Source: Straminergon stramineum
Taxonomy: Eukaryota > Streptophyta > Bryopsida > Hypnales > Calliergonaceae
Reading direction: 5' to 3'
Length of the DNA stretch: 64,000 nt
Assembly: GCA_963920665.1 (NCBI GenBank)
Contig: OY987272.1
Location: 11,537,001 to 11,601,000, forward strand
Under the pieces are notes generated by a model. The model searched no databases. It saw only the letters and a program-made list of their open reading frames with translations, and was not told the origin of the DNA. Shown here piece after piece: positions 1-11,310 of the stretch (the first letter of the stretch is position 1; every line of letters begins with the position of its first letter). A program made the position numbers and the translations under genes.

Positions 1-1300
1 ACTTTATATTGATAATCACCATCATTTGTACTTTATCTTAAGTAATTATTTCATACTACAATAATATTGCATATTTTTATGAATTTATTTTTTCATTAAA
101 ATAATATTAGACAATAAAAATAAAAATTATACACCCATATGAAGTCAATTTATTTTACTATGCATTAAAAAAATTGAAATTTTTTTGTATCTAAAAATTG
201 CTCTGTAAAGACGAGCAACAACCACAAATTGGTTGTATGGCCATACAAGGCATTTTTTTAGGGCCTTAGGAGCCTTAAGGTATTTGTCAATTTTAATTGT
301 GGACAAAACTAAACCAAATAAGTGTAGACAAAAATTTAAGAAAATCTTAATGTAGAGTAAATTAACAATTTGTTCACCACTTCAAAAAATTTCATCATGA
401 TTTTGAAATTGTTGAATTTGTCGGTTATAATGATTGAAGTTGACATAAATTCCTATAATGAGTTATGCAAAAGGGAATAGAACTCTTAGGCCCAAATTTT
501 GCCACAAACAAGTATTCAAAATATCTATAAACTTTTGTATAAGAAATACACGTCCTTAAAACAAATCCCAAAATTTCAAGAATCTACAACTATTGTGTAG
601 GAGTTAGTTTTTCTTAGCAATCCTATGTGAAAGTGATCTAATCCAAAAACGATCAAGGAACAATGAAGAAAAGTTTTCAAGAATATTTTGATCAAAGGAT
701 CATAATTCTAAAAATTGAAGAAAAAAATGGAAAAATTAAATACTACTCTCAGTACTCTGTACATTTCAATCAAGTTCTTTTTTAATAAAATTTCTCAAAA
801 AATAATAAAAATAATAATCATGTTTTGAAAAAAGTTTTCAATCACTTCTGTCACTACTTGTTACTACTTGCTTGGTTTGTTGTTTGAATCTGATAGACTT
901 CCAAATACACTTTTTATATACTACCAAAAATTTCAACCAATGCTTCATTGTGGCTACCATCATGAAATCATAACTTAGAAAATTTCCTTAACCTTCGGGT
1001 ACAAAAAGAGATAATCACAAGCTAGAAAAATACGAAAACATGATTTAAAGATTCAAAAAGATTTTGATTTGACCAATATGTTTGATTGTTGATAGAGACA
1101 AAAGTTGAATATATCTCTTATATTAAATGCAAATTGTGTCACCATTCATCCATCACGTACATTCTCATCCACACATTTTTTCATTGATTTGACCTTCCTA
1201 AACCCTAATAAATATCTTTCTCAACTAATAAATATCTTCTCAATGAAGCCTTCCCCCCCTTTTTTTGGTGTTGTTGCATTGCAAGAGGCTCCGTTCCAAA
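1..1300. other. AT-rich intergenic DNA, no gene seen
   Basis: Strongly A+T-rich sequence with stops in all frames and no recognisable coding segment. Its right edge (about 1115-1290) resembles 32670-32815: both contain TTAAATGCAAATTGTGTC, then a segment on 'ttctcaatgaa', and finish with TTGGTGTTGTTGCAT. It is therefore probably the end of a repeat family that abuts a genic island in both places. Confidence 0.6.
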
Positions 1301-1319
1301 TGTTCTAATAGTTCAGACA

Positions 1320-3104
1320 CACCGAGTTGTGGGAGAGGGCAGTAACTTATAACTTCATTGCTGCAAACGCCGGCTGCTGTCTTCTCTTCAAGCTCTCCGA
1401 GCAGCACGTTGCTGGTGCTGTCCGCGCCAAGAGCAAATCGAAGGAGATGGATTTCTTGGCAACAATTCTCCTGGCCATCGCTGCTATTACTGGTTGGTCT
1501 CTACTCCTCCCCAGCCCTAATTCTCTTACTTGTGATGTCTTAGATTAATAACATACAGTCAGTCTTTGTGTCTCGGGGGATGTTTGGATCGGAGTGTAAC
1601 CTTGCGTCTCCGATCCGGCCATAGCAATTGTGAACCTTTTAGTTTTTTCTTTAATTTCCGATTCCAGCTCTCTTTTCTTGTGAATCACTGCTTGAAGGCA
1701 AGAACAAGCCTGGCGCGGTGGTTTTCCATGTTCGATTTGGTCCTGGAACTGTAGTTTTGCATGTGCTACATTGCTTACTGATCGACATGCAGCTGATTTC
1801 AGAAGTTTGCGATCATTCTCTACTGTGAAAAAATAAGTTGTAGACAGTCGATCACGACTGGCTTGCTTTTTAGAGTGTTAAGTAAGTTCCGGTTGAGAGT
1901 TACTTCGAGGAGTTAGTAGCATCTAGCTGAAGATGCACAAGTCTGGTGCATGGGGACTTGGGGTTTGCTAGACAGAAATTTGTGGATCCATCTGCTTTTG
2001 GACTTGACTTGCAATTGAAACCCGTATCGATAGACTCTGTAGCTAGCAGCGCCGACGTTGTCGCTGTACGTAGTGAGTTCCCTATTGTACGATAGTCATG
2101 TTCTTGGACTTACGCCATGATCGATGTCCTGATCGAATGCTTTTCGTCTGAAAAGATGCTAAAAGATATAAACTGGAATTATCGGCCATTTTTTAATTAG
2201 CTGAAATTTGCAATTGGCTATTCCCGAAACTTTGTACATCTCGTAATTGCAAATTTCTCTAAGGAGTATCAGCTATGGGTACAAATTAAAGCAAGTTAAC
2301 CTGTGCTACCTCGCCTGGACCGGGACTTGCCCGGGGTCCATATCTTTTAGGTCTCCTAGTTTGCGGGTCTTGCTCTGTCATACTAGTCAGTCTTTAGTTA
2401 AGTCCTACAGAAAATAGCTAGGAGGAGACGATTGTAGTGAATCAAACGAGAGAGATGTATCTGTGGCTCTTCGATTCTCTAAATGTTCTCGAGTTACTAG
2501 TCAGCCGAGGACGTTACCGTATATGCCACCGTTAGGTTGTAGCATGTCTGCGTGATTCGGTACTGGTCAAGTCGAATATCATGTGTAATGTGGGACATTG
2601 ACTTTTTGCTTCTGATGCACATTCTTTCAATGCTATTACTTCGACTATTACTTAATTCGATTACTTTTTACCTCGTGTGATTCTCACTGCTTTTCAGAAA
2701 CTAAGGGACTGTCGCTTCACCTGTCAATGCCTTCTAAGGATTTGTGCATCTGATATGCTAGCTGAATGTCCTTGTGTCTCTCGATTGGATATCTTGTTGA
2801 CAAGGAACGGCGACAATCACAGACCGTAGAACTGGATCCCAAGAAAATAAGCTTTGAGTAAGTCTATCCGAAGCAAGTTTGCTAGAATTAATTTCCTAAT
2901 TTTCACCTGCATTGATTAATTGGTTGTCTTGCAGGGGAATATCGCCGGGTGCATTGGCGCGTGCAGCCTCCTGAGGAAAATTCCCTCATCGTGCTTGCAC
3001 AATAGAAAGAAAACGTAGCAAAGCTGCTTAGGGGGGGCTCAATCTTAAGAGAAGCCCTCAAGGTTTTTCTCCATGTCTATGACATAGTAGCTCCCCGTGT
3101 CAAC
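1320..3104 (+). other. Probable promoter/5' leader island of the 3105 gene
   Basis: Base composition rises here compared with the flanks and no repeat seen elsewhere in the window occurs, so this looks like single-copy genic DNA. A strong donor (GTAAGT at 2858) and a pyrimidine-preceded acceptor (GCAG ending 2934) would define a 77-bp leader intron just upstream of the ORF at 3105. The short frames at 1327-1754 are not convincing proteins. Transcript start and any further leader exons cannot be placed from sequence alone. Confidence 0.45.
2858..2934 (+). other. Candidate 5'-leader intron
   Basis: It starts GTAAGT and ends with a T-rich tract followed by GCAG; the length (77 bp) is typical of a compact plant intron. 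It lies 170 bp before the ATG at 3105, and an in-frame stop at 3003-3005 shows that the flanking exon would be untranslated. Inference from splice signals only. Confidence 0.4.
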
Positions 3105-3716
3105 ATGGAGTCTTTCGTGAATCTCTATCCCGCAGCTACGGAACTGCACATCAAGCTCGGGAAAGGGAGGTGGACATATCTCGAGAGTTACCGCGGGGCA
3201 GTGACCTACTTGGCTTTCTCAACTTTCCGGGAAAAGACAACGGCTGCGAACGATCTTCCGACGGAGCTCAAGGCTTTCCTGAATGAGAACATACCGCATA
3301 TGGAAACTTATATCAGGGCCAGATTTGGAGAGCGTGCCTTCAATACTTTTCAACGCTTTCAAAACTCCCTAGTGGAAGTTATCGAAGGGGAGAGACGCCA
3401 GGGAATCGAAGTCCAACAGCGGGGGCCGATGAAATTCCTCATGAGGAGGTTTCGTCGCCAGCCTATTTTTTGGCTTTTGTATAACCTCAACTTCCCTGTT
3501 GAGGAAAGAATGACTTGGGATCAAGTGTCGACGTGGGCTATCCAATGCCTGAGGAAGAGAGGCGACATCGAGCCTCCCTCGTGGCCAATCGAGCTTCGAG
3601 GTTCGGATGGATGGAACCGGGATGCAAGTGTGATGTGGAATGAGGCAGTGATCGAGGTGTATAAAGACATCAGACGGCGGTTCTGTGCGATCAAGAGCCT
3701 TCATTTGGCTATGTGA
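3105..3716 (+). CDS. Uncharacterised 203-aa protein (single exon)
   Basis: An uninterrupted frame of 203 codons, starting at an ATG about 100 bp after an in-frame stop (3003-3005) and ending TGA. Its base composition is clearly more GC-rich than the intergenic DNA, which supports real coding. I do not recognise the family. The protein is basic and aromatic-rich. An N-terminal segment contains GKGRWTYLESYRG (about residues 19-31). A helical middle is rich in Glu and Arg, and a central stretch, RRFRRQPIFWLLYNLNF (about 113-130), combines Arg-rich and hydrophobic residues. The C-terminal third is Trp-rich (WDQVSTW, PSWP, GWNRD, MWNEA). There is no signal peptide, clear transmembrane span or catalytic signature. 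It could be a lineage-specific plant gene or, less likely, a fragment of a domesticated element. Antisense frames over the same stretch are shadows. Confidence 0.55.
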   Translation: MESFVNLYPAATELHIKLGKGRWTYLESYRGAVTYLAFSTFREKTTAANDLPTELKAFLNENIPHMETYIRARFGERAFNTFQRFQNSLVEVIEGERRQGIEVQQRGPMKFLMRRFRRQPIFWLLYNLNFPVEERMTWDQVSTWAIQCLRKRGDIEPPSWPIELRGSDGWNRDASVMWNEAVIEVYKDIRRRFCAIKSLHLAM

Positions 3717-4535
3717 AGTAAATACTTAGTTTCCTTCGCCTGAGGTACTGTCGAAGTATCTACAAGCAGTACAATGACAGGCCGGTTATACGGAAACTCA
3801 AGCAATAAGAGATCGATGTAGCCTTGAAGGAATTGAGGTCTTGCACTGCCGTATGTGTTTCGTATTTTAAATTAGTCAAGGCGCTTCACATTCTCTGCCA
3901 AGTAGTTCGTGAAGGCACTGAATGCTTGTTCGGCAAAAGTAGCGTCTGCTGATCACCAATGTACGTGTGGATGTGGGTTCCACAATGCACAAGACTTGCA
4001 ATAAACTAATGACATTGGTTGTTCTAATTAACTCTTTCTGATCATTAATTTCGATGGGTTTGTGGAGTGAGTGTGTCGTGGTCCATGTGACTTCACTCAT
4101 CCTGGTCAAGCAATCTAGCTATCTAGTAAATCTGACGTTTAAGTGTGTAAGCTAGTGTGAGCTATTTTGAACAGCTTAAATTGCATCCATATATCATGTT
4201 GCATGCTATCCACCCATTATGTTTAAATTATGCATATGGCTCAGTGAGAAGTGAAAATTATTCAAGCTCGCCTTACTTCGGAACGGAACCCACATTGATT
4301 AAGTAAGACAGTGTTTCTGAACGATGGAAGTGCTGTTGATATTAATATAAGTGATGACCCTCACTGTTAATATTTTCTTCACGGTTGGATATTTGACGTA
4401 CTATGCGTGAGATTTTTACAAAATGCAGTTTTTTTGCTGTCGCCCGTGCTAATCAACTAAGGCTTAGGCTGCTACTTCCAGATTTCACATCCAGTTTTGC
4501 TAATCTAGCTGCCGGTAGCCGGCTCTCCAACTAGT
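3717..4535. other. 3' flank and intergenic DNA
   Basis: Downstream flank of the 203-aa gene, moderately AT-rich, with no recognisable coding potential. The minus-strand 77-codon frame at 3876-4109 has no supporting feature. No clear terminator or polyadenylation hexamer could be assigned. Confidence 0.4.
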
Positions 4536-4711
4536 AACGTCAATTTCGTTGAATTGGCGATACTCCACAAGCCAAAAATTGTGACACTAAGCTTCTCAAA
4601 GGTCTAATTTCAGGCCACAAACTAAGACAGGTGTAGATATTGGTTTGAGTCCGTGCGGCATGAACCACGCCAAGATTATTGAATATCACCCAATTTAACT
4701 AAATAGACGTT
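4536..4711. mobile_element. MITE, GTCAATTT family, copy 1 (4-bp TSD TAGT)
   Basis: 176-bp non-autonomous element. The left end is AACGTCAATTTCGTTGAATT and the right end is its imperfect complement, finishing CTAAATAGACGTT. It is flanked by TAGT at 4532-4535 and 4712-4715. The subterminal segment GGCGATACTCCACAAGCC is shared with the copies at 5950 and 7373. No ORF. Confidence 0.8.
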
Positions 4712-4981
4712 TAGTATACTCAATGACATTTTACATACTAGCTAGCTCGTTAAATTGGAGGAAACTCGGGACTTTGGCACCCGGCCTTGGCACATTTTCA
4801 CGGTGGGCGTGCTGAACGGCAATCGATGCCGATCCTAGTTTTTAGAGCGTAGAATCTCACAATTTTGGCGCTCTAATATCACCCTAAATCATCTCTCATT
4901 CTTAAACTAAAATTGAACATTCAAGATTCAAGTTTGCTCTAGTGGTCTGACTCCTTTACAAACAGATTAAATTTCAACTAG

Positions 4982-5900
4982 TCACTTGTACTCCACGATC
5001 AGTTGCAGATTAGGAAGGACGAAAACCAAGCGCCGTGAGATTTCATCTACCCTGAAACTTTTTAATGGCAAGACGGCCATGCGGGCAGCAAGCGAGCTAG
5101 TGCGTACCCTGCGTGGGTCTTCTGCTGGAGTGCCAGAAGTAAAAACGCTATTGTAAGCTCCACTGGCGCGTTGTCGATCTAGCCATATCTGAGCGTGGGA
5201 GGAAGCTGAAAAGGTCTGGAAAGCTAGAATGAATAGGACATGCATGCAAAGCCGGCCTCTCAGTCAGCACTATACATGAGCCCCAACATTCTACTGTCAA
5301 TTTTGTAAGATTAGCTCGATTCTAGGAGCCAAAAATGTGCCATTCATCTGCACCAACTTCTAATAATTAGGCAAACTAGGAAATATTTGGAATAGATTTA
5401 AGTTTCAAACCATGCGCCCAGAAGAGTCCCGAAGTCATGAGATTCCGACAATTTATCGAAATTGATATATAAAACCTCACTTGCAAATGATGGGAGGGGT
5501 GCATCAAGCACACCTGGGGTCGGCAAACTTGTTTACTCACAGAAGCCTCAGTCGTAAGTCCACCAACAGACTCAAGTTTTAATTTGTCCTCTCCTTTATC
5601 TCGGTTTTCAAGTGATGAACTTGCCTTCACGTTTTCTGATTCAGACTCGCACTTCACGAGTGAAACAGATCACTAAGAATATATACTTGGACGTCAGCAG
5701 TTGTTACGTGGACCTGCTTGACCGTTCATTTGCGATCCCCCTCACTTGTTCATGCAACTAGCTTGCTGGGTGATTACTGATACGCATCGATCAGATCGAG
5801 AGGATAATTGAGACATTCCAATATCAGTACCAAACTATGACGTCAAAGTGATGTAAACTTTGGACTTGCAATTCTGATCGAGACGGGTTGTGTTGCCCCA
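4982..5900. other. Unassigned intergenic DNA
   Basis: Moderate-GC sequence between MITE copies. Short minus-strand frames (4982-5245, 5376-5657) resemble no known protein and have no splice or start context that supports them. I see nothing identifiable here. Confidence 0.4.
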
Positions 5901-5949
5901 TCCGAATTCTGAAAATTCATCTGGATTACGAAGAAAGGCTGGTGTAATC

Positions 5950-6129
5950 AACGTCAATTTCGCTATATTGGCGATATTCCATTCCTTTGGCACGGTTGAG
6001 GCCACGCGCCCTGAAACCGAAATCTATATATCTGTCCTAGTTTGTGGCCTGAAATTAGACCATTGCACGAAGATACATGTCACATTTTTTGGCTTGTGGA
6101 ATATCGACAATTTTAACGGAAATGACGTT
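5950..6129. mobile_element. MITE, GTCAATTT family, copy 2 (4-bp TSD AATC)
   Basis: 180-bp element with long inverted ends: AACGTCAATTTCGCTATATT at the left and the imperfect complement ending GAAATGACGTT at the right. TSD AATC is at 5946-5949 and 6130-6133. The interior has GGCACGG, CCTAGTTTGTGGCCTGAAAT and GGCTTGTGGAATATCG, shared with copies 1 and 4. Confidence 0.85.
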
Positions 6130-6446
6130 AATCCATTTCCAAATGGGCGCCGTGAACTGCTTTAGCCCCATAGGAGCGACCCAAGTAATCGAGCAGCTCG
6201 TACAATAAATATATTGCGAACATGTTTCCCGATCAGGTGAGATAATACACCATCCGCACCTCTGGCCCCTGCAGGTTCTGCCTTTTTATTTGTAAGAGGT
6301 GCAGCTACTTACCCGAGGACATGAGAACTTAAATCTTACTCCATTGATCCCGCCAGCGTCTTGTTTTGTAACTGCAGCCTCAACGAAACGTCCAACCCAG
6401 CTTACCATCGTCATGTCCGAGGTGTTTCAAACGGCCAAAGGGTCAA

Positions 6447-6686
6447 ATCGTCAATTTCGTTTAAATGGCGCGTTGGCACATTCCACTGATAATATGGTTT
6501 CGGAAGGGGGGATTGTGGTGAAAATTCGAACTTACCAAGTTTCGCAGTGCACAATGTTGCGGCTGGAATGCAATATGTATATCAATTTGCACATCTCTGT
6601 CTGCGTAATTAACAAATTAACAACTGAAGCTAATGTAAATGTCAGAATGACGCATGGAATATCACCAATTTAACTAAATTGACGTT
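6447..6686. mobile_element. MITE, GTCAATTT family, copy 3 (4-bp TSD TCAA)
   Basis: 240-bp member with ends ATCGTCAATTTCG and CTAAATTGACGTT, flanked by TCAA at 6443-6446 and 6687-6690. The inner parts of the ends carry the family motif ATTCCA / TGGAATATC. The 124-codon frame at 6299-6673 runs across the element boundary and is not a gene. Confidence 0.85.
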
Positions 6687-7372
6687 TCAAAGAATAATTA
6701 TTTCATTATATTGGAGCAATTCAGTGTTCCAAAATCGTCAGTGACACTCAACTGTACAAAAATTCAGAATTGAAACTAGAACACCACAGTCGTATCTCCT
6801 ATCTTGAAAATTGCCCCAAAATTGCAACATTCAAATGCAGATTCTAAAAAACGTCAAATCTGGTTTAGGGTTGCGGCAGATTTGAGGTTCCTAATTAGTA
6901 AGAGCATTTGGAAATGTGCCAATCTTTAGAATTTTGTCAAAATGAAGGGTAGGATAAACCGCTAACTTTACAAAATATATGGAAAGCAATGAAAACCTAT
7001 ACCAGCCACGATCATACTAATTCATTAAAATGGCTTGTTTCAAAGTGCGATGGCTCAGGGCCCGATCTGAAACTAGACTGAACTGGTATAGATTTGAGAT
7101 TTCAACCTCGATCGCGACTGAAATTGTACGTTCCGATTTGATTCACAAAAATTTGATATGGTACTTGAATGTATATGAGGTTGTCCCTATTCTGTTACGT
7201 TTTCGAAAAGAGATGTGAAATGAACGTTTCTAAACGTGCAAATAAGAATCGTAGAAAAACATGTTTTCATTGCAACAAGTATGCTCAAAGTGTTCAAAGG
7301 AATTAATTATCAGTGGACATGAAACCAACATTTAGCTACTTCAGATTGTATCCAATAACAGTGAGTCTCAGG

Positions 7373-7531
7373 AACGTCAATTTCATTGTATTGGCAATAT
7401 TCCATTAGTTTGGCACGGTTCAAGGCATGCAGCCAGAACCCAAAACCTACACCTGTCCTAGTTTGTGGCCTGAAATTATATGTATAACTTTTTGGCTTGT
7501 GGAATATCGCCAATTTAACTAAATTTACTCT
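7373..7531. mobile_element. MITE, GTCAATTT family, copy 4
   Basis: 159-bp member. The left end is AACGTCAATTTCATTGTATT and the right end runs TGGAATATCGCCAATTTAAC followed by a decayed tip. Flanks CAGG (7369-7372) and GAGG (7532-7535) are a one-mismatch 4-bp duplication, so this is probably an older insertion. The interior matches copy 2. Confidence 0.75.
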
Positions 7532-7730
7532 GAGGGTACTGTAGCTGGATTCAGACAAGAACTACTGACCGGGGTGACTGTCAATGAATTTTGCACTCAT
7601 GAATTCATACAGAAGTTATATTTTCAAGAGATTCAATCATTCAGGAAATCACAAGGACAGACAGTATATCAGAACCTTATTGCCCAGTTTTTTTGTATAT
7701 GTGAAACAACAAGTACATACATATATCTAT

Positions 7731-8060
7731 ATGGTTAATTTCATTAAAATGGCGGTGTTCGAGTAAATTGGCGGTATTCTAGGAAATTGGTGGTCCATTT
7801 CACTACTTTGGTATGGTCTGAAATCTAAACTTCTCCTAGATGTTAAAAATCTAGATTTGGCCTGGATGCCCTAAATCTAGACATGTCATAGATAATTTAG
7901 ACCGCGCAGTCTGAAATGTATATTGTTTCTAGATTTATGATATCTATAGATGTCCTAGATGTCCCAAATCTATAACAGTCTTAGATGTTCCTTTTACAGT
8001 TGAAACTGCTCGGTCTGAAAAATGGCATTTGAATACCGCCATTTTAATGAAATTGACCAT
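7731..8060. mobile_element. MITE, GTCAATTT family, long copy 5 (4-bp TSD CTAT)
   Basis: 330-bp member with near-perfect ends: GGTTAATTTCATTAAAATGG at the left and the complement of GGTCAATTTCATTAAAATGG at the right. It is flanked by CTAT at 7727-7730 and 8061-8064. The interior is built from degenerate repeats of a TCTAGATGTCC-like unit (about 7840-8000). Confidence 0.8.
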
Positions 8061-8129
8061 CTATCAGAAATAACATGCTGAAGAGCTCTACATCTAGTAT
8101 TTGAAATTAAAATTTTGTATTAAATTCAC

Positions 8130-8595
8130 ATCCAATGTCTCTCATTTCTCCAATTAAAGTGGCGTGCTTCAGAAAAATGGTGACATTCAAGTGATCCGAG
8201 CTCTAGAAACTAGGATCGGACTGGTATAGAACATAGCCCGGAACTTAGTGTTTTAATTTAGACAAGGGCCTGGAAGTGCCGATTGATCTCTTTACATTTC
8301 GTCATTTCCACAACTTTGACGTTCAAATCGAGTGTTCGAGTGTTTGAAAAAATACTTGAAATGAAATGCACTTAAGCAATTGAATTCTGAAATTTGGGAG
8401 GTTCGTTTCAGTTTGGAAAATGTGCCAAGTAGACAAATCAGCAATTTCGTTACATTGGCGCAATTCTGGAGTAAAGAATAGTGCCATACATCTACATAAA
8501 GCTCTACAAACTAGCAGAACTATGTTTTAAACCGCGCGACTTGAAAGTGCCAAAGTTGAACATTCCACGTTTAACGTAATTGACACTATCAAGAC
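8130..8595. mobile_element. Decayed GTCAATTT-family MITE(s)
   Basis: Family terminal motifs recur here: AATTAAAGTGGCGTGCTTC near 8150, GCAATTTCGTTACATTGGCG from 8441, and the complementary CGTTTAACGTAATTGACAC ending near 8586. At least one further copy (about 8437-8590) is present. Its target duplication is not clear. Confidence 0.55.
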
Positions 8596-8599
8596 AAAC

Positions 8600-10572
8600 T
8601 ATTGTTGGTGAAGCAAATTCTGCACTGCCACTACAACCGAAGAATTGGAGTCGCTTCGAAAGTAGAAAGCTGGGGTACGTAAAAATGGCGCCCCAAAAGT
8701 AACAGTCATCCATGATTTGAATGACACTTACGGTAATTATTCTTAGCTTTTGAACAGAACAACACCCACACTGCGGGCCTGTCATTTTTCCAATTGGGTG
8801 TCATTCTTAGGGTGTCATTCACTCATTCGATTCGATCCCAACTCTTCCCCTAACTTACTGCAACGAAGGAACCTCAAAAATTCCAGTTACATTTCATGAC
8901 AACTATACCAATGACGGTCTTGCGTAGATGAGACTTAAGAGTAACTTGTAACATTTTTTTAAGAGACCATTTCTTAGCCAAACTGACACTTGCGGAAATT
9001 ACTTCAGAAGATGGCTTCACCACTTATCTTCCTCTCTCGATCTGACACAGAAGTGTGCTCAGAACTTGGACAGAACTTGGACAGAACTTAGACAGTCAGA
9101 GGTCCCTACCGCCTTCGGAAGCAACTTACTGGAGTCACTTAAGTTCTTTTTCTGACTGCTTTCACTCTGTAGTCTGTAAGTTATATGACTTCCATTGAAG
9201 TTACAGGTTTCTCCTGGTCTCCAGCTTTCTACGTATTTATTATGACTACTTTCTGGACCAGGTTTCTGAATTATTCTTTCATTTCCAGTAATGACTTAAT
9301 GACCATTCTGCGGAACTGCACATATATAAGGTGGTAGGCTCATAAACCGCTCATCTAAGGGCTGGTCCGCCTTTTTCATGTATTTTTTTTCATGGGAATA
9401 TTTTTAGCTTATTTTTTAGACAGGGATAATTAAATGTAGGATGTAACACAAGTGATTTCATATTTTTTTGAAGCATTATTGAATTAGTTATGAATTTTCA
9501 AGTAGTTGTGTCATAGGTCACTATTTATGACACTAGGTCTTTCATAAATTGTTCACTTCAAGTTTAAAAGAGAAATGGGGAAAACAAGGACAATGATTGG
9601 CTCTTGCAATAAATTATACTTTTTTTTCTCCATTCATTCAAATGACTACAAAGGTTGATTTAAGGACCATCTTATGTCCATTTTAGAATTGAAGTAGGGG
9701 CGATTCTAAATGCCTGAATGGAGTTGTAGCCTCCTACCTCAGAATAAACTTGTCATTTACCGCACACATCCAAAAACCATACAACAACTACTACCATTTA
9801 TTGTACCAAACACTAGCCGCACAATTCAACTATCAATTCAAGTGTGATGGAAACAAAAAAATTGTATAACCGCCCAATGACTGCACACTCTGTAGTCAAG
9901 GGTTGCAAAGAATTTTTAACTAGATTTTAGTTTCATCGCCTTTAAATTGGAATAAAATTTGTAGGAAGAAATATTTTTGCATTTTATTTTTTGAAGATGA
10001 ATCTTAACATGACATTTTATAATCACGCCAAATTTCAGAAAATTTAAGTGCAAGTCTCTACATTTATGTGGAGAAGGATTTGGATTTTGTTTGTGCTACG
10101 ATTGGCAAGTTTACTATATGGATACACCTAATATGATACCATATAATTATCAACACTTAAAAAATACTAAAGCACTTTGAATACACTCACAATCAACACT
10201 TCGAAATTCATAGTTACCTCACATAATGATTCAAAACACATGGACTTTGTATAGAATTTGGGGTATTTTTTGGGTTTTACCAATTGTTTTCCTTCAATTC
10301 CGTATTGAACTGTTTTTTCAAGTACCAAGTGTGGATTCTTCTCTATTTTTTACTCCAAATAGAAATTTTATAGATTCACAAGGGGTTCTAATGTTTTTAA
10401 ATTGCAATTGGATTCTTTTAACAATTCCACTGCCTAGCATTGAATTAATCTATGGTTCTCCCCAAATATTGGCTCCATATCTTGTATGCATTGGAACCCT
10501 TTTTCAATGGTCAACAAAGCCCAACAAAAATAAGATATGTCTTATAGTAACCTTGTTTTGAGAAATGCTTAA
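8600..10572. other. AT-rich intergenic DNA, no gene seen
   Basis: No supported gene. It holds a small tandem repeat (9061-9093) and a 111-codon hydrophobic frame at 10226-10561. That frame looks like translated AT-rich repeat DNA (many Phe, Ile and Leu) and ends at the border of the next element. Confidence 0.5.
9061..9093. repeat. Tandem repeat, 11-bp unit x3
   Basis: Three head-to-tail copies of AGAACTTGGAC, the last with one substitution (AGAACTTAGAC). Confidence 0.85.
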
Positions 10573-11310
10573 GGGTCATTGCAAGAAAGACCATCCGGGT
10601 TTTGTAGCATTTCCCATAGTACTCATGATTTTTTCAAGAGTATTGTATAATTAAAAAAATAATTTATAAAAAATGTAAAAAATATGTTTAATGTATACAC
10701 CTATGAGAAAAAGGTACATTAGGAAGGAAAAGCATAGAAAATTTCTCTAAGTAGGAGAACTAGAAAAGTGCAAAATCTCATGAAAATAGGTACTTTTACA
10801 TTTTAATTTGTAAAAAATAGGAAAAATAATTTTCAAATAAACTAAAAATTTTCCATTTGGGAAGACTTCATGATGAAGATATTTCACCAAGAGAATGATC
10901 TTGAAACCGTTTTCAATGTTCAAAACTACATGCGCAAGGGAGCCTTGTTTGCATGAACATAGAGGACATAAAATAATGTTTTTTTAAGTGATCTTTGGTA
11001 TGAACATGCATGACTAGTGTGGAAATATACCACAAAAATTTCATCTCTATATCATTAATTTTGGGTACTCCCTAGTACTAAAACCCCTAAACCACAAAGT
11101 GTAAGTGTGACAAATTAACTAAATTAACATTTAATTATAAATTGATTTTTGAAAATTTCTGAAAGATAATGTATCTAATTACTATCAAGTTACCCATCTC
11201 CAATAAAAATTTCAAGTTAATTGGGTTCATACTTCAAAAGTTATAGCACAGAACAACTCCATCATTCTAAGTGTGACGCAAAATAGTATTGGTCTTTCTT
11301 GCAATCACCC
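10573..11310. mobile_element. TTAA-flanked element, GGGTGATTGC family
   Basis: 738-bp element with 20-bp-class TIRs: left GGGTCATTGCAAGAAAGACC, right the complement of GGGTGATTGCAAGAAAGACC (one mismatch). TTAA lies at 10569-10572 and 11311-11314. No transposase frame. The TTAA duplication points to piggyBac-type transposition, although the ends begin GGG rather than CCC. Confidence 0.8.

Noticed and set aside
10226..10561. 111-codon plus-strand frame
   Set aside because: Phe/Ile/Leu-rich translation of AT-rich DNA, no domain, no splice or leader context.
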